Source of the DNA: Thiocapsa bogorovii
Lineage (GTDB): Bacteria > Pseudomonadota > Gammaproteobacteria > Chromatiales > Chromatiaceae
Assembly: GCF_021228795.1 (NCBI RefSeq)
Contig: NZ_CP089309.1
Span: 1-64,000, forward strand
DNA length: 64,000 bases
Direction: 5' to 3'
The position numbers and the translations under genes are program-made. Under the pieces are notes generated by a model, which was given only the letters and a program-made list of their open reading frames with translations, was not told where the DNA came from and did not search any database. Below are positions 27,142 through 35,318 of this stretch, in pieces; the first letter of the stretch is position 1, and every line of letters starts with the position of its first letter.

Positions 27142-27693
27142 ATGAATCACTTCCGGATTGCCGTCATTGTCGGCAGCCTTCGCCGCGATTCCTTCAATCG
27201 CAAGCTGGCCGAGGCCATAGCGACACTGGCGCCCCCGGCGTTCTCGTTCAGCCAGGTGCCGATCGGCGACCTGCCGCTCTACAACCAGGACGACGACGCG
27301 TGCCCGGCCGCGTCCGTCAGGCGACTGAAGGCCGACATCGCGGCGACTCAGGGCCTGTTGTTCGTCACGCCCGAATACAACCGTTCGATCCCAGGCGTGC
27401 TCAAGAACGCGATCGATCATGCCTCGCGCCCCTATGGTCAGAACGCCTGGGCAGGTAAGCCCGCCGGGGTGCTGGGCGTTTCGGTCGGCGCCATCGGCAC
27501 GGCCCTGGCGCAACAGCACCTGCGCAACATTCTCGCGTACCTGGACGTCCCGACCCTGGGCCAACCGGAAGCCTTCATCCAGGCCAAGGAAGGGTTGTTT
27601 GATGAGGCCGGCAACATTGGCGCGAACAGCCAGGGTTTCCTGCAGGGCTGGATGGACCGTTATGTCGCCTGGGTCGCCAGGCACGCGGCCTGA
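27142..27693 (+). CDS. NAD(P)H-dependent FMN reductase / quinone reductase (ChrR-like)
   Basis: 183-residue flavodoxin-fold reductase transferring electrons from NAD(P)H to FMN-bound quinones, chromate or similar acceptors. The phosphate-binding loop VGSLRRDSFNRKLAEA is at residues 10-25, and LFVTPEYNRSIPGVLKNAID near residue 73 is the family signature. AAAGGA lies eight bases upstream of the ATG. Full length and free of lesions. It is followed after ten bases by the VIT-family transporter. Confidence 0.88.
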   Translation: MNHFRIAVIVGSLRRDSFNRKLAEAIATLAPPAFSFSQVPIGDLPLYNQDDDACPAASVRRLKADIAATQGLLFVTPEYNRSIPGVLKNAIDHASRPYGQNAWAGKPAGVLGVSVGAIGTALAQQHLRNILAYLDVPTLGQPEAFIQAKEGLFDEAGNIGANSQGFLQGWMDRYVAWVARHAA

Positions 27694-27703
27694 TCGCGAC
27701 ACC

Positions 27704-28405
27704 ATGAGAGGGTTGCGACGCCACACCGAACACCACCGCACCGACCGTATCGGCTGGCTGCGCGCCGCTGTGCTCGGCGCGAACGACGGCATCGTCTCGA
27801 CCGCCAGTCTTGTGCTCGGCGTCGCGGCGGCCGGTGCCAGTCACGGCAATCTTCTGCTGACCGGGGTCGCGGGCCTGGTGGCCGGCGCCATGTCGATGGC
27901 CGCCGGCGAGTATGTTTCGGTCCACTCGCAGGCCGATACCGAGAAGGCCGACCTGGCGCGCGAGCGCACCGAGCTCGAACAGAATCCGCCTGCGGAGCGC
28001 CGCGAGCTCGCTGCCATCTATGTCGCCCGCGGGCTTGAGCCGGACCTTGCAGGACAAGTGGCGACGCAACTGATGGCCCACGACGCCCTCGGTGCCCATG
28101 CACGCGACGAGCTCGGCATCTCCGCAACCCTCAGCGCACGGCCGATTCAGGCCGCCTTGGCGTCGGCCGCCAGCTTCGCGGTCGGTGCGGCGCTGCCGCT
28201 GGCCGTCACGGCCTTGGCCCCTGAGCAGGCCCTGATTACTTGGGTGTCGGGTGCCTCTCTCGCCTCGCTGGCCTTCTTGGGCGCCATCGCCGCGCGAGTT
28301 GGCGGTGCCAACATGTTGATCGGCGCCTGGCGGGTTACCTTCTGGGGTGCGCTGGCGATGGCCATCACGGCCGGGGTGGGTGCCGTGTTCGGTGGCGCTG
28401 TTTGA
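27704..28405 (+). CDS. VIT1/CCC1-family iron/manganese transporter
   Basis: 233-residue membrane protein predicted to export or sequester Fe2+ or Mn2+. The first helix LRAAVLGANDGIVSTASLVL and the second GLVAGAMSMAAGEYVSVHSQ carry the residues conserved in VIT proteins (Asp, Glu, Met). A charged cytoplasmic metal-binding domain spans residues 90-145, and three further helices follow. The ATG at 27704 follows the FMN reductase by ten bases. A short fragment of a second VIT gene is present at 56715-56794. Confidence 0.88.
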   Translation: MRGLRRHTEHHRTDRIGWLRAAVLGANDGIVSTASLVLGVAAAGASHGNLLLTGVAGLVAGAMSMAAGEYVSVHSQADTEKADLARERTELEQNPPAERRELAAIYVARGLEPDLAGQVATQLMAHDALGAHARDELGISATLSARPIQAALASAASFAVGAALPLAVTALAPEQALITWVSGASLASLAFLGAIAARVGGANMLIGAWRVTFWGALAMAITAGVGAVFGGAV

Positions 28406-28432
28406 TCTCTTGCCTTCACACCGGAAACCGGA

Positions 28433-29281
28433 TTGATTTACCAGGATTCCTGCGAGCAATCGCGCGTCGATAAGGAGATAGCCGAGGCGTACGAAGCCCT
28501 GAAAGACGTCGAGAAGCGGGCGGCCTACGACGATGTCGGGAATCGCTTCAAGCACGGCCAGGACTTCAATCCGCCGCCGGAATGGACTAGCGGCTTCGAG
28601 TTCAGTGGCGGCGCCGAAGGCGACAGCCACGACTTCAATCACAGCGACTTCTTCGAATCGCTCTTCGGGCACCGCACTGCCGGCGCGCGTGGCTCGCATG
28701 GGCGGGGCCAGCGGGCAGGTGAGGACCATCACGCCAAGGTGCAGATCGACCTTCAAGACGCCTATCGCGGAGGCCGCCGCAGCATCTCGCTGCGCGTCCC
28801 GCGGATCGATGCGAGCAGACGCCCGATCATCGAGGAGCGACACTTGGAGGTGAACATCCCCAAGAGCATCCGCGATGGACAACACTTGCGACTCGCCGGC
28901 CAGGGCGGTCCGGGACAGGGTGACGCGCCGGCGGGTGACCTCTACCTTGAGATCGCGTTCGCGCCGCACCCGGATTTCCGTGTGAATGGCCGCGATGTCT
29001 ACCTCGATCTGCCGGTCGCGCCTTGGGAAGCGGCCCTCGGCGCCGGCGTCACCGTCAAGACCCCTGATGGCAGCGTTCAACTGACGGTTCCGCCCGGCTC
29101 GTCGCCGGGCCGCAAGCTGCGACTCAAAGGCCGGGGGCTTCCCAGTGTTCCCCCCGGCGATCTCTATGCGGTCCTGTCGATCCGCTTGCCGCCGGCCGAC
29201 ACGCCGACGGCGCAGGATGCCTACCGCCGGATGGCCGAGGCGTTCGGTAACTTCCAACCGCGATCCGCCTTGGAGGCTTGA
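28433..29281 (+). pseudogene. cbpA: CbpA/DnaJ-type co-chaperone with J-domain HPD deleted
   Basis: 282 codons. The first eight residues from TTG (MIYQDSCE) match the start of a CbpA J-domain, then the frame jumps to KEIAEAYEALKDVEKRAAYD, the last J-domain helix. The ~40 residues with helix II and the HPD tripeptide that stimulate DnaK are absent. The Gly/Phe region and both C-terminal substrate domains (DLQDAYRGGRRSISLRV, LRLAGQGGPGQGDAP) are complete to the end. The product could bind unfolded protein but not activate DnaK. Stop and the start of the CbpM remnant share one base. Confidence 0.75.
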
Positions 29282-29409
29282 TGCCGATGAACACGATCAA
29301 CAGGCCCGTGACGCAGTGCGTCATTGTCGAGGAGGAGGTCCAGTTCTCGTTGGTCGAGTTGACCCGGGCTTGCCGGACTGACGTCGATCAACTGGCGGCA
29401 CAGGCATGA
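29281..29409 (+). pseudogene. cbpM: Truncated CbpM-like chaperone modulator
   Basis: Starts at ATG overlapping the cbpA stop (TGATG) and reads MPMNTINRPVTQCVIVEEEV then FSLVELTRACRTDVDQL before a stop after 42 codons. CbpM proteins of about 100 residues begin with such a MerR-like helix-turn-helix and lie directly behind cbpA. Only the first third is left. Confidence 0.55.
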
Positions 29410-29629
29410 CCGACCGCCCAGCGGTGTCGAGCGACTGCGCGATAATGATCTCCCAGACCTCTCTGATCCCGCTCAGCCCGGCGCCCCTATCACCATCGTA
29501 GCCGGAGACGATGACCGCGATGAGTTGGCCGTTCCGGTTCTGGGTGCGGGAACGCGGAAAGACCGAAATCAAGTCGGGCCATCCGCGCGGTTTCGAGATC
29601 GGCTTGAGACGGTACCATCCCGGCCGCAC
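29396..29629 (-). pseudogene. CheB-type methylesterase fragment
   Basis: On the minus strand, the sequence PDLISVFPRSRTQNRNG, then LIAVIVSGYDGDRGAGLSGI, REVWEIIIAQSLDTAG and RSVMP, resembles the catalytic Asp loop of CheB methylesterase domains (VxxSGxxxDG). Neither the receiver domain nor the rest of the catalytic domain is visible. The fragment abuts the CbpM remnant tail to tail. Confidence 0.4.
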
Positions 29630-30070
29630 CCGTCATCGTCGACCCCGCAAGCCGCCGCTGGATGGACGCGCGCGTGTGCGATCTGCTGGAGTGATCGTGA
29701 GCGGCGAGCCGTTGCCGAGGTAACCCGCCCTCCGATCGATGCGGAGGGACCGGGCTGAGGGCGCTCCGAACGACCTGTGCGCCGTCGATCTCCGATACGA
29801 TGATGCAATGGATCGCGAGCGCAGTTCCAGGGTCCGTTCCGGTTCTGGCGTCTGTTGTCACGGTGCATCGACGCGCCCATTGCGTGCGGCCGTTCACCTG
29901 CCGTGTCGCGGACCGGTCTAGCCCGGGAGGTACCCATGTCCGAAGTCCGGGGTACGCCGTGTCTTTTTCGCTCCAGCGACCGTTTCCTACCCTCTTGGTC
30001 CGACGACTCAAAGGGACTCTGCGCCGACCGAAGCGCTGGGCGTGCCGAAAGCCCCCGATGGCGGACCGCA
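29630..30070. other. Apparently non-coding stretch
   Basis: Several overlapping frames run through this stretch, but none gives a recognisable or compositionally convincing protein. It separates the fragment-rich region from the integrative-element genes and may contain the end of that element. Confidence 0.4.
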
Positions 30071-30829
30071 TCAAACGACGCCCCCGCCTCGTCGGTAACT
30101 CGGCCAGGTGAATGACACGATGGGGGAACCGATCTCCAGCAACCGGTCCATGATGCGCTCGCCGAGATAGGTCTCCATCTCGGCGGCGGTCAGGTTGCCG
30201 ATCAGGATGGTGGGGCGCATCTCCCCGTAGCGGGCATTGAGCACGTCGAAAAGCATGGCACGGCGCTTGGCGTCGGTGCCGATCGCCACACCGACTTCGT
30301 CGAGCACGAGCAGGTCCGGGGTCGTGAGCAGTGCGAAGCTCTCGATCTCCGAGCGCTTGGCGACCGGCGAGTAGGCGTCGCGCAGCATCCGCAGCGCCCC
30401 GGAGATGGACATCAGGAGCCCCGTGCGGCCGGTGCGGATCACCTCGGTGAGGATCGCGCAGGCGAGATGGGTCTTGCCGGTCCCGGGACCGCCGACCAGC
30501 AGCAGCGAGCTGCCCCGCTGTCTGAGCGCCTCGAAGCGTTGCGCGTAGCCGCGACACACCGCCAGGGCCTCTCGCTGTGCCCGCGTGTGCGCCACGTAGC
30601 CGTCGAAGGTCCGGTCCAGGAAGCGGCGCGGAATCCCGCAGCTCCCGACGGCCCGCTCGAGGTGTGCCTGGGCCGCTCGGAGCCGTTCGGCGGCGAGTCG
30701 GTTGACCTCGGCTCGACCGACAGCGGCCAGATCCTCAGCCGAGAGGATCGGGGATGAGCCAAGGGATCTGATCGAGGGGGGTGGCCCCGACGCTGTAGTC
30801 CTTGTCGGCCAATCTGGGCTCCGGCTCAT
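30071..30829 (-). CDS. DnaC/IstB-like replication ATPase
   Basis: 252-residue AAA+ ATPase of the DnaC/IstB type that loads replicative helicase or aids transposition. Walker A is LLLVGGPGTGKTHLACAIL near residue 110, and Walker B is PDLLVLDEVGVAI near 165, with a sensor-like TILIGNLTA and a C-terminal RIMDRLLEIGSPIVSFTW. A start at 30829 implies a 95-base overlap with the upstream initiator gene; no later start has a ribosome site. The order initiator then helicase loader is typical of phages and integrative elements. Confidence 0.85.
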   Translation of the reverse strand: MSRSPDWPTRTTASGPPPSIRSLGSSPILSAEDLAAVGRAEVNRLAAERLRAAQAHLERAVGSCGIPRRFLDRTFDGYVAHTRAQREALAVCRGYAQRFEALRQRGSSLLLVGGPGTGKTHLACAILTEVIRTGRTGLLMSISGALRMLRDAYSPVAKRSEIESFALLTTPDLLVLDEVGVAIGTDAKRRAMLFDVLNARYGEMRPTILIGNLTAAEMETYLGERIMDRLLEIGSPIVSFTWPSYRRGGGVV

Positions 30830-31619
30830 GGTCTTGCCTCGTCGCGTCGCTTGCCTGCAGGGTCCGCAGTCGGTTGATGAAGGTCGCGTCCCAGCTGTCG
30901 CGTCGTGTGCCGGTGTCGGTCCAGTAGACGACGAACTCGTCGACCTGAGCCGCGGCCCAGGTGCGGGTCATGTCGTGCTTGGCGGCCCAGTCGAAGACCC
31001 GTTGACTGGGCTGCCAGTCGGGCGGGATGGGTGTGCGCCCTCTCGCGCGGATGCCTGGGCCTACCGGTGCGGAAGCATCGTCGCTCTGGAGCAATGACGG
31101 CTCACTCACGGTTCTATGACGGCTCTTATCCCGGTTCGGAGGCACTGTGTTCCCGATCAAAAAGGAAGCCGGTTCTCGACCGACAGAGCCGGTTGCCCTA
31201 CCCATGGGCACAGTGTTCCCTATGACATGTTGTTCCCCCCTCCCGGATAGGGCACCGGGCTCCCCAACCCGGTGCACAGGGTGCCTCATGGAAACCAGCG
31301 CCCTGCCCTCGCCTGGAGACAGGAGTTCCCGATTCCTTTGGCACCCTTGATCTTTCTGCGAGGCGCACAGCAGAAGCCGGTAGTGAGTCGCTCGTCCGGG
31401 TCCGCCTTTCTCACGCTCGATCAAGGTGCCGTCGAGCCCGCCCAGGGCCTTGGTGATGCCGCGACGGCTGAGCTCCGTCATCCGTTCCAGGAGTCCGAGG
31501 GAGGGGAAACACTGCTCGCCTCGTTCGTCGGCATACTCGGCCAGCGCGAGCAGCACCAGCCGTTGAGCGAGCGTCAGTCCCCGCCGGCTCCACGCCCAAT
31601 CGCGTGTCGCTCGGCTCAT
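30735..31619 (-). CDS. Helix-turn-helix replication initiator (phage O-like)
   Basis: 294 residues. The N-terminal 80 residues form a winged helix typical of phage replication proteins (LTLAQRLVLLALAEYADERG, then MTELSRRGITKALGGL). A long low-complexity middle lacks structure, and the last 85 residues (FDWAAKHDMTRTWAAAQVDE, RDSWDATFINRL) resemble a DnaT/primosomal C-terminal domain. The ATG overlaps the stop of the Cro/CI-type gene by four bases. It probably marks the replication module of the element. Confidence 0.68.
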   Translation of the reverse strand: MSRATRDWAWSRRGLTLAQRLVLLALAEYADERGEQCFPSLGLLERMTELSRRGITKALGGLDGTLIEREKGGPGRATHYRLLLCASQKDQGCQRNRELLSPGEGRALVSMRHPVHRVGEPGALSGRGEQHVIGNTVPMGRATGSVGREPASFLIGNTVPPNRDKSRHRTVSEPSLLQSDDASAPVGPGIRARGRTPIPPDWQPSQRVFDWAAKHDMTRTWAAAQVDEFVVYWTDTGTRRDSWDATFINRLRTLQASDATRQDHEPEPRLADKDYSVGATPLDQIPWLIPDPLG

Positions 31620-31840
31620 GTCGGGCGCCCCTGCTCGGGGGGGCGTTGCAGCAAATCCACCACCTCGACATCCAGAGCGCGGGCGATGCGGCGCAAGCTG
31701 GCGAGGGTCGGGTTGGCGTCGCCGGTCTCGATGCGGCAGATCCAGGCTTGCGAGGCCCCGGCGCGCTTGGCCACCTCGGCTTGAGTACGACCGGATCGCC
31801 TGCGCAGGTGACGGAGGTTTCCTCCGATGGTGTTGTTCAT
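31616..31840 (-). CDS. Small Cro/CI (XRE) regulator
   Basis: 74 residues, nearly all one helix-turn-helix domain: RHLRRRSGRTQAEVAKRAGA then SQAWICRIETGDANPTL and LRRIARALDVEVVDLL. The start at 31840 gives the usual size. First gene of the minus-strand trio ahead of the initiator and the DnaC-like ATPase, so it likely controls replication of the element. Confidence 0.82.
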   Translation of the reverse strand: MNNTIGGNLRHLRRRSGRTQAEVAKRAGASQAWICRIETGDANPTLASLRRIARALDVEVVDLLQRPPEQGRPT

Positions 31841-32364
31841 TCCGGGCTCCGAATCGCTGTCTGTGATATCCGGGCCGGCTGGCCGGGCAGACGATGACGC
31901 TGCCGCCGCCGACATGGAACGCGCTCGAGATCGTCCCGCCGGCAGCGCGGCCGAAGCCTAGGCCGTTGCGGAAAGCGTCCTCGAACGCCGAACAGATGGT
32001 AGGCCAATCGCGTGCGCAGAGAAGCCGCTCAAGATGACGTTTTTCGACGCCTTTCGCGGGTTTTAGGGTTTTTTATCGGCCATCGGGAGCGACGGGCGCA
32101 GCGCGCCCGGCCGGGGTGGCCCGGCGTCCAAACACACGGAAAGGAATAGGGCGTTGACGGCCGGCATGGACTTGTCGTTTGCCGCCGGCCCATCGTCACC
32201 GCATAAACCGACGGACCGATCGCCGGCACATTCCCCGGCAGGTGTGCCCTCCCGAGGGCGAACGGGGCAGCGCCGGTGCCGTCGTCACGACCGGGACGCA
32301 TCGGCAGCGGCCGGTGTGTTCCCGAAGAGGCATGGCCGCTCGCGGACGAGCGGCCGCCCTCGGA
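31841..32364. other. Intergenic region within the element
   Basis: No frame is convincing. It separates the replication module from the regulatory genes and presumably carries the promoter for the XRE-initiator-DnaC unit. It contains GC-rich short dyads but no clear iteron array that I can see. Confidence 0.4.
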
Positions 32365-32766
32365 TCAGGACGGTTCGAGCATCGTCGCGATCGTAAAACT
32401 GATCATACTCACGAGCAGCGCCACGAATCCGATGGTCAGAATGATGTTGTCGGGCATGTCCGACAGGAACTCCACCAGGTAGAGCGGGGCGATCGCGGCG
32501 AACAGCAGCATAGTTCCGAGCACCCGCAGAATGCTGCGGTGCTGTCGGTGGCAGTGCTGAGCCGCCGTCGGCGCAGCCGCCATCGCTGGAAGCTCTATTC
32601 CATGATCGGGATGTGCGCGTTCGAACGCGTTGTGATTCTTGAGATTGATGCCGCCGATATCGATGCTCAACGACGGCATCGCCGCCTCCGACGGCTTCGG
32701 CTTAGGCACGCTGTCGCCCATGATCCCGCGAATTGTCGAACGGATTTCATCACTGTTGTCGATCAT
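32365..32766 (-). CDS. Small membrane protein of the element
   Basis: 133 residues with two C-terminal hydrophobic helices (VLGTMLLFAAIAPLYLVEFL and IILTIGFVALLVSMISFTIA) after a soluble N-terminal half. The ATG at 32766 follows GGAGG by nine bases. It lies downstream of the CI-like repressor on the same strand. The family is not recognised; roles in entry exclusion or conjugation are possible but unsupported. Confidence 0.6.
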   Translation of the reverse strand: MIDNSDEIRSTIRGIMGDSVPKPKPSEAAMPSLSIDIGGINLKNHNAFERAHPDHGIELPAMAAAPTAAQHCHRQHRSILRVLGTMLLFAAIAPLYLVEFLSDMPDNIILTIGFVALLVSMISFTIATMLEPS

Positions 32767-32918
32767 CGAAAAAACCTCCGCTGTTTCGTGATCCAAAGTC
32801 TTTATGTCGTGTCGAGCGCGTCGGATCGTCGCCCGAGGCATCGACCGGGTCAACGCAAAAACGCGTCGAGCGACCGTCATTCCGGGTCGGACTCGCGGAA
32901 CCGTGCACTCGGTCACGC

Positions 32919-33389
32919 TCAGCTCGCCAGCCTGACGAGCTCCAACACCGGCGCCTTGCGGACGTCTTCGCTGCTGCGATAGAGGCTGTAAAGCGCCGCG
33001 ACCAGCTTGGCCTTCTTCCCCGGCGTCAAGGTCGCGCCGATCTCCTCGAGTCCGCCTTCGACCGACTCGAGCAGGGTTTCCAACAGATCCACGTCGACCG
33101 GACCCCGGACCATCGCGTCCGTGCCGTCCTCGGCGCGCCCCTGCCCGGTCGCCAGCCAGAGCAGGGACACACCGGCCACGCGGGCGATATCGACCAGTTT
33201 GTCCGCCCCGGGAACGCTCGCGCCCGCGAGGTACTTGCGGAAGATACTCTCGGAAATCCCGCACTTCTGCGCGAACGCATTCGTGGACAGCACGCCCTTC
33301 GCCCGCGCCAGGCGCGTGGCGAATTCGGCGCTATCCCAGAAAACTTCTTGTTTTGAATCAGAATCTTGAATGCCATTCACCATGGTCAT
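32919..33389 (-). CDS. CI/SetR-like repressor
   Basis: 156 residues with a helix-turn-helix near residues 20-70 (FATRLARAKGVLSTNAFAQK, CGISESIFRKYLAGASVPG) and a helical C-terminus (TPGKKAKLVAALYSLYRSSE). No LexA-type Ser-Lys peptidase motif is visible, so derepression by RecA-triggered self-cleavage cannot be claimed. It is divergently placed to the FlhD/FlhC-like pair, separated by 136 bases with repeated CGCTTTAT motifs, which parallels SetR opposite setCD in SXT/R391 elements. Confidence 0.7.
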   Translation of the reverse strand: MTMVNGIQDSDSKQEVFWDSAEFATRLARAKGVLSTNAFAQKCGISESIFRKYLAGASVPGADKLVDIARVAGVSLLWLATGQGRAEDGTDAMVRGPVDVDLLETLLESVEGGLEEIGATLTPGKKAKLVAALYSLYRSSEDVRKAPVLELVRLAS

Positions 33390-33415
33390 ACCATCCGAGT
33401 CGAATGCCGAGAAAT

Positions 33416-33490
33416 CGCTTTATAGTGCGTCACAAGAGCGCAGAATACCCTTTTTAGTTTGACAATTTCGCTTTATCAGAACGCTTATAG
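33416..33490. promoter_or_regulatory. Divergent control region with repeated CGCTTTAT motifs
   Basis: Three related words occur on the plus strand: CGCTTTATAG at 33416, CGCTTTATCA at 33469 and CGCTTATAG at 33482. They lie between the divergent repressor and FlhD-like genes, with TTGACA at 33459-33464 between them. Spacing and position suit operators for the repressor. Confidence 0.45.
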
Positions 33491-33525
33491 CACCGCCAAC
33501 TTGTTTTTCTGCCGTGAGAACGAAG

Positions 33526-33882
33526 ATGACGGACATACCCTCGGCCGCCGGCGTGGGACCGGACCGGCCCAACCCTGCGCCCCACCTCGATTGCGAGGTC
33601 GATACCCTGAATCTGATGTGGCTGCTCGGCGCACGCGAGATGGCGCGTTCGGACGCCGAAAAGGCTGTCTTGGTCTATGGTCTCGACCGTGAAGTGCTGG
33701 ACATCCTGCGTCATGCCTCGCTCGCGATGCTGCGCGAACTGGCCGCTTCGGGCGTGCTCTTGTTTCGACCGCGTTTTCGTTTGCGCTGGCTGCAGGAACG
33801 TCTTCGGACGACCGGCCCATCCGCACTCGGGTTGGGGCTGCAGGCCATTCTGCTCGCCGCCGAGGAGGTCGCGCAGCCATGA
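33526..33882 (+). CDS. FlhD-like (SetD-type) activator subunit
   Basis: 118 residues; after a short N-terminus the core NLMWLLGAREMARSDAEKAV, then VLDILRHASLAMLRELAASG and a C-terminal helix, matches FlhD, the DNA-clamp partner of FlhC. The ATG at 33526 was preferred over a GTG 12 bases upstream. It overlaps the FlhC-like gene by four bases, the standard flhDC order. No other flagellar genes are nearby, so a transfer-gene activator role as in SXT SetCD is more likely than motility control. Confidence 0.65.
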   Translation: MTDIPSAAGVGPDRPNPAPHLDCEVDTLNLMWLLGAREMARSDAEKAVLVYGLDREVLDILRHASLAMLRELAASGVLLFRPRFRLRWLQERLRTTGPSALGLGLQAILLAAEEVAQP

Positions 33883-34463
33883 GACTTCAGCATCACGCCA
33901 GGACCCAGCTGGCGATCGCCCTGATCCGACGCGGCATGCGCACCTCGCTTGTGGGCCGGATCAGCGGTCTGCGCCCGGCTGTGTTGCGCGAACTGCACCA
34001 TGAGATCCACGGGTGCAAGCCTTTGCCCGGTCAATTGCCAAGCACCGGCAGTCTGCTCGGCACGACGCGTCGGCAGGCCAACGCATCGTTGTTTACAGGC
34101 CTGTATCGCGCCTTCGGCGGGGCGGCGGTTCAGCGATGCATCGACATCGAGGCGCTGCTGACGGGGCACCGTCTCTATCTGGAGCAGATGGCGGGGTTGA
34201 CGGGATCCGACACGCTCGGCCCACCCATCGACATCAATCATGGCTGGGTGATTGCCCGCGACCTCACCACGGGGCTCGTGCTCTTCCGCAACTGTGAGCG
34301 CTGCGCGATCCCCTACTTGGCAGGGGCGTTCTCGCGCCGGGCCGTGGATTGCCCGATCTGTGCGTTGAAGGTGTCTCGGACAGTGCGTGATCGCAAGGAG
34401 GACGCACCGCCGAAGCCCCTCGCCTCCTCGACGTCCGAGCAACGTATCCAAACCCGAGCGTAA
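33879..34463 (+). CDS. FlhC-like (SetC-type) activator subunit
   Basis: 194 residues. Family features: TQLALIRRG-like start (QLAIALIRRGMRTSLVGRIS), the RQANASLFTGLYRAFGG block, HRLYLEQMAG, and a zinc-binding arrangement of four cysteines (NCERCAIPYLAGAF and VDCPICALK). That cysteine set is the FlhC hallmark. Starts at ATGA overlapping the FlhD-like stop. The pair next to an opposing CI-like repressor is the master-switch layout known from SXT-type integrative elements. Confidence 0.72.
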   Translation: MRLQHHARTQLAIALIRRGMRTSLVGRISGLRPAVLRELHHEIHGCKPLPGQLPSTGSLLGTTRRQANASLFTGLYRAFGGAAVQRCIDIEALLTGHRLYLEQMAGLTGSDTLGPPIDINHGWVIARDLTTGLVLFRNCERCAIPYLAGAFSRRAVDCPICALKVSRTVRDRKEDAPPKPLASSTSEQRIQTRA

Positions 34464-34975
34464 AACGCGCGGTTGACGGGCCGGTCGTTTCGCTACGATT
34501 CGCTGACCACAATCCGCTCACCTCGATCAGTCTTATCCGGGACCGTTTCCGGGTTTCGAACAGAATTCCGGGTTCCCTTGATCTCGTCCGCAACTGGAAG
34601 TGCCCTCCGTCATACGGTGGTGCAATCCAAGCGCTGCCCTCAACGCGGAAACCTTGATCGCAAAGGATTGCGAACACGCGACGCAGCCGAGCACTTGGAC
34701 ACCGTCGTCCGATTCAAACCTCCTCGGCCGCGCGGCCAACTGCAACGAACCAGCGCAGGGAAACGGTTTGTCCTTTCTCAAGCTGAGCGTCAGAATGCTA
34801 TCGAAATCGGGCCCGAGTAAGATAGGATTATCCCGATCCGGTTGGGTATTCGCAGCCGCAACAGCGTGACGAGAACGTGACGCAACGCAGGCATCGACCG
34901 TCACGACACGTCCCGTCGAGTCACTATAGCGCGGGGCAGTATGCGCTAAGGTATTGACATTAAATGGACAAAAAG
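34464..34975. other. Right end of the integrative element, no gene seen
   Basis: No frame stands out. The stretch lies between the FlhC-like gene and the tRNA-Leu 3' fragment. A TTGACA at 34954-34959 has no good -10 partner. Presumably attachment-site flanking DNA of the element. Confidence 0.4.
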
Positions 34976-35040
34976 GTGTGCGTTGGATTTAGGTTCCAGC
35001 GGAGCAATCCGTGGGGGTTCGAGCCCCCCCTCGCGCACCA
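34976..35040 (+). tRNA. 3' part of tRNA-Leu (UAG), probable attachment site
   Basis: The sequence shows a leucine tRNA anticodon arm (TTGGA, loop TTTAGGT with anticodon TAG, TCCAG), an intact long variable-arm helix (CGGA/TCCG), the T arm GGGGG-TTCGAGC-CCCCC and the 3' acceptor strand CTCGCGC followed by ACCA ending at 35040. The 5' acceptor strand and D arm are not present upstream, so it is not a complete tRNA gene. Such a 3' fragment is what remains when an element integrates into a tRNA gene; the complete copy would lie at the other, left-hand junction. Confidence 0.8.
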
Positions 35041-35318
35041 ACTCTATTGAGGCCTTGGATCACCCATTCCGGCCGGGCGCCCCTTGCCCCGGTCAGGGGT
35101 TGACTCCACCTTCCGGTGTCATTCTTTTCAACCTGACGCGCTCTTCGCATTCAGGCAGACGCGCTGAGCAGACCGACGCCTCTCAACGACTCACAGCAAG
35201 ACGCAGCGATTCCCACCCAGCGGTCGGTCGTCTGCAACCCGCGGCGGGAAGACGGTCCCGCGGCAGGTCGCATGAAACCCGACCCTCGGAACCCGAAAAA
35301 GCCGATGGAAGCTTCACG

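Noticed and set aside
27575-29257. 560-codon minus-strand frame over FMN reductase, VIT and CbpA
   Set aside because: Mirror of three plus-strand coding regions; no motif seen.
33526-34463. Naming the pair flhDC as motility regulators
   Set aside because: No flagellar genes are adjacent and the opposing repressor plus replication genes point to an integrative element, so symbols were left empty.
34533-34904. 123-codon minus-strand frame near the tRNA fragment
   Set aside because: Ser/Arg/Gly-rich, no ribosome site and no recognisable motif; overlapping frames of similar length exist on the other strand.
29630-34975. Integrase or relaxase of the integrative element
   Set aside because: None of the frames in or near the element carries tyrosine/serine recombinase or relaxase motifs, so I did not call a complete ICE or prophage.
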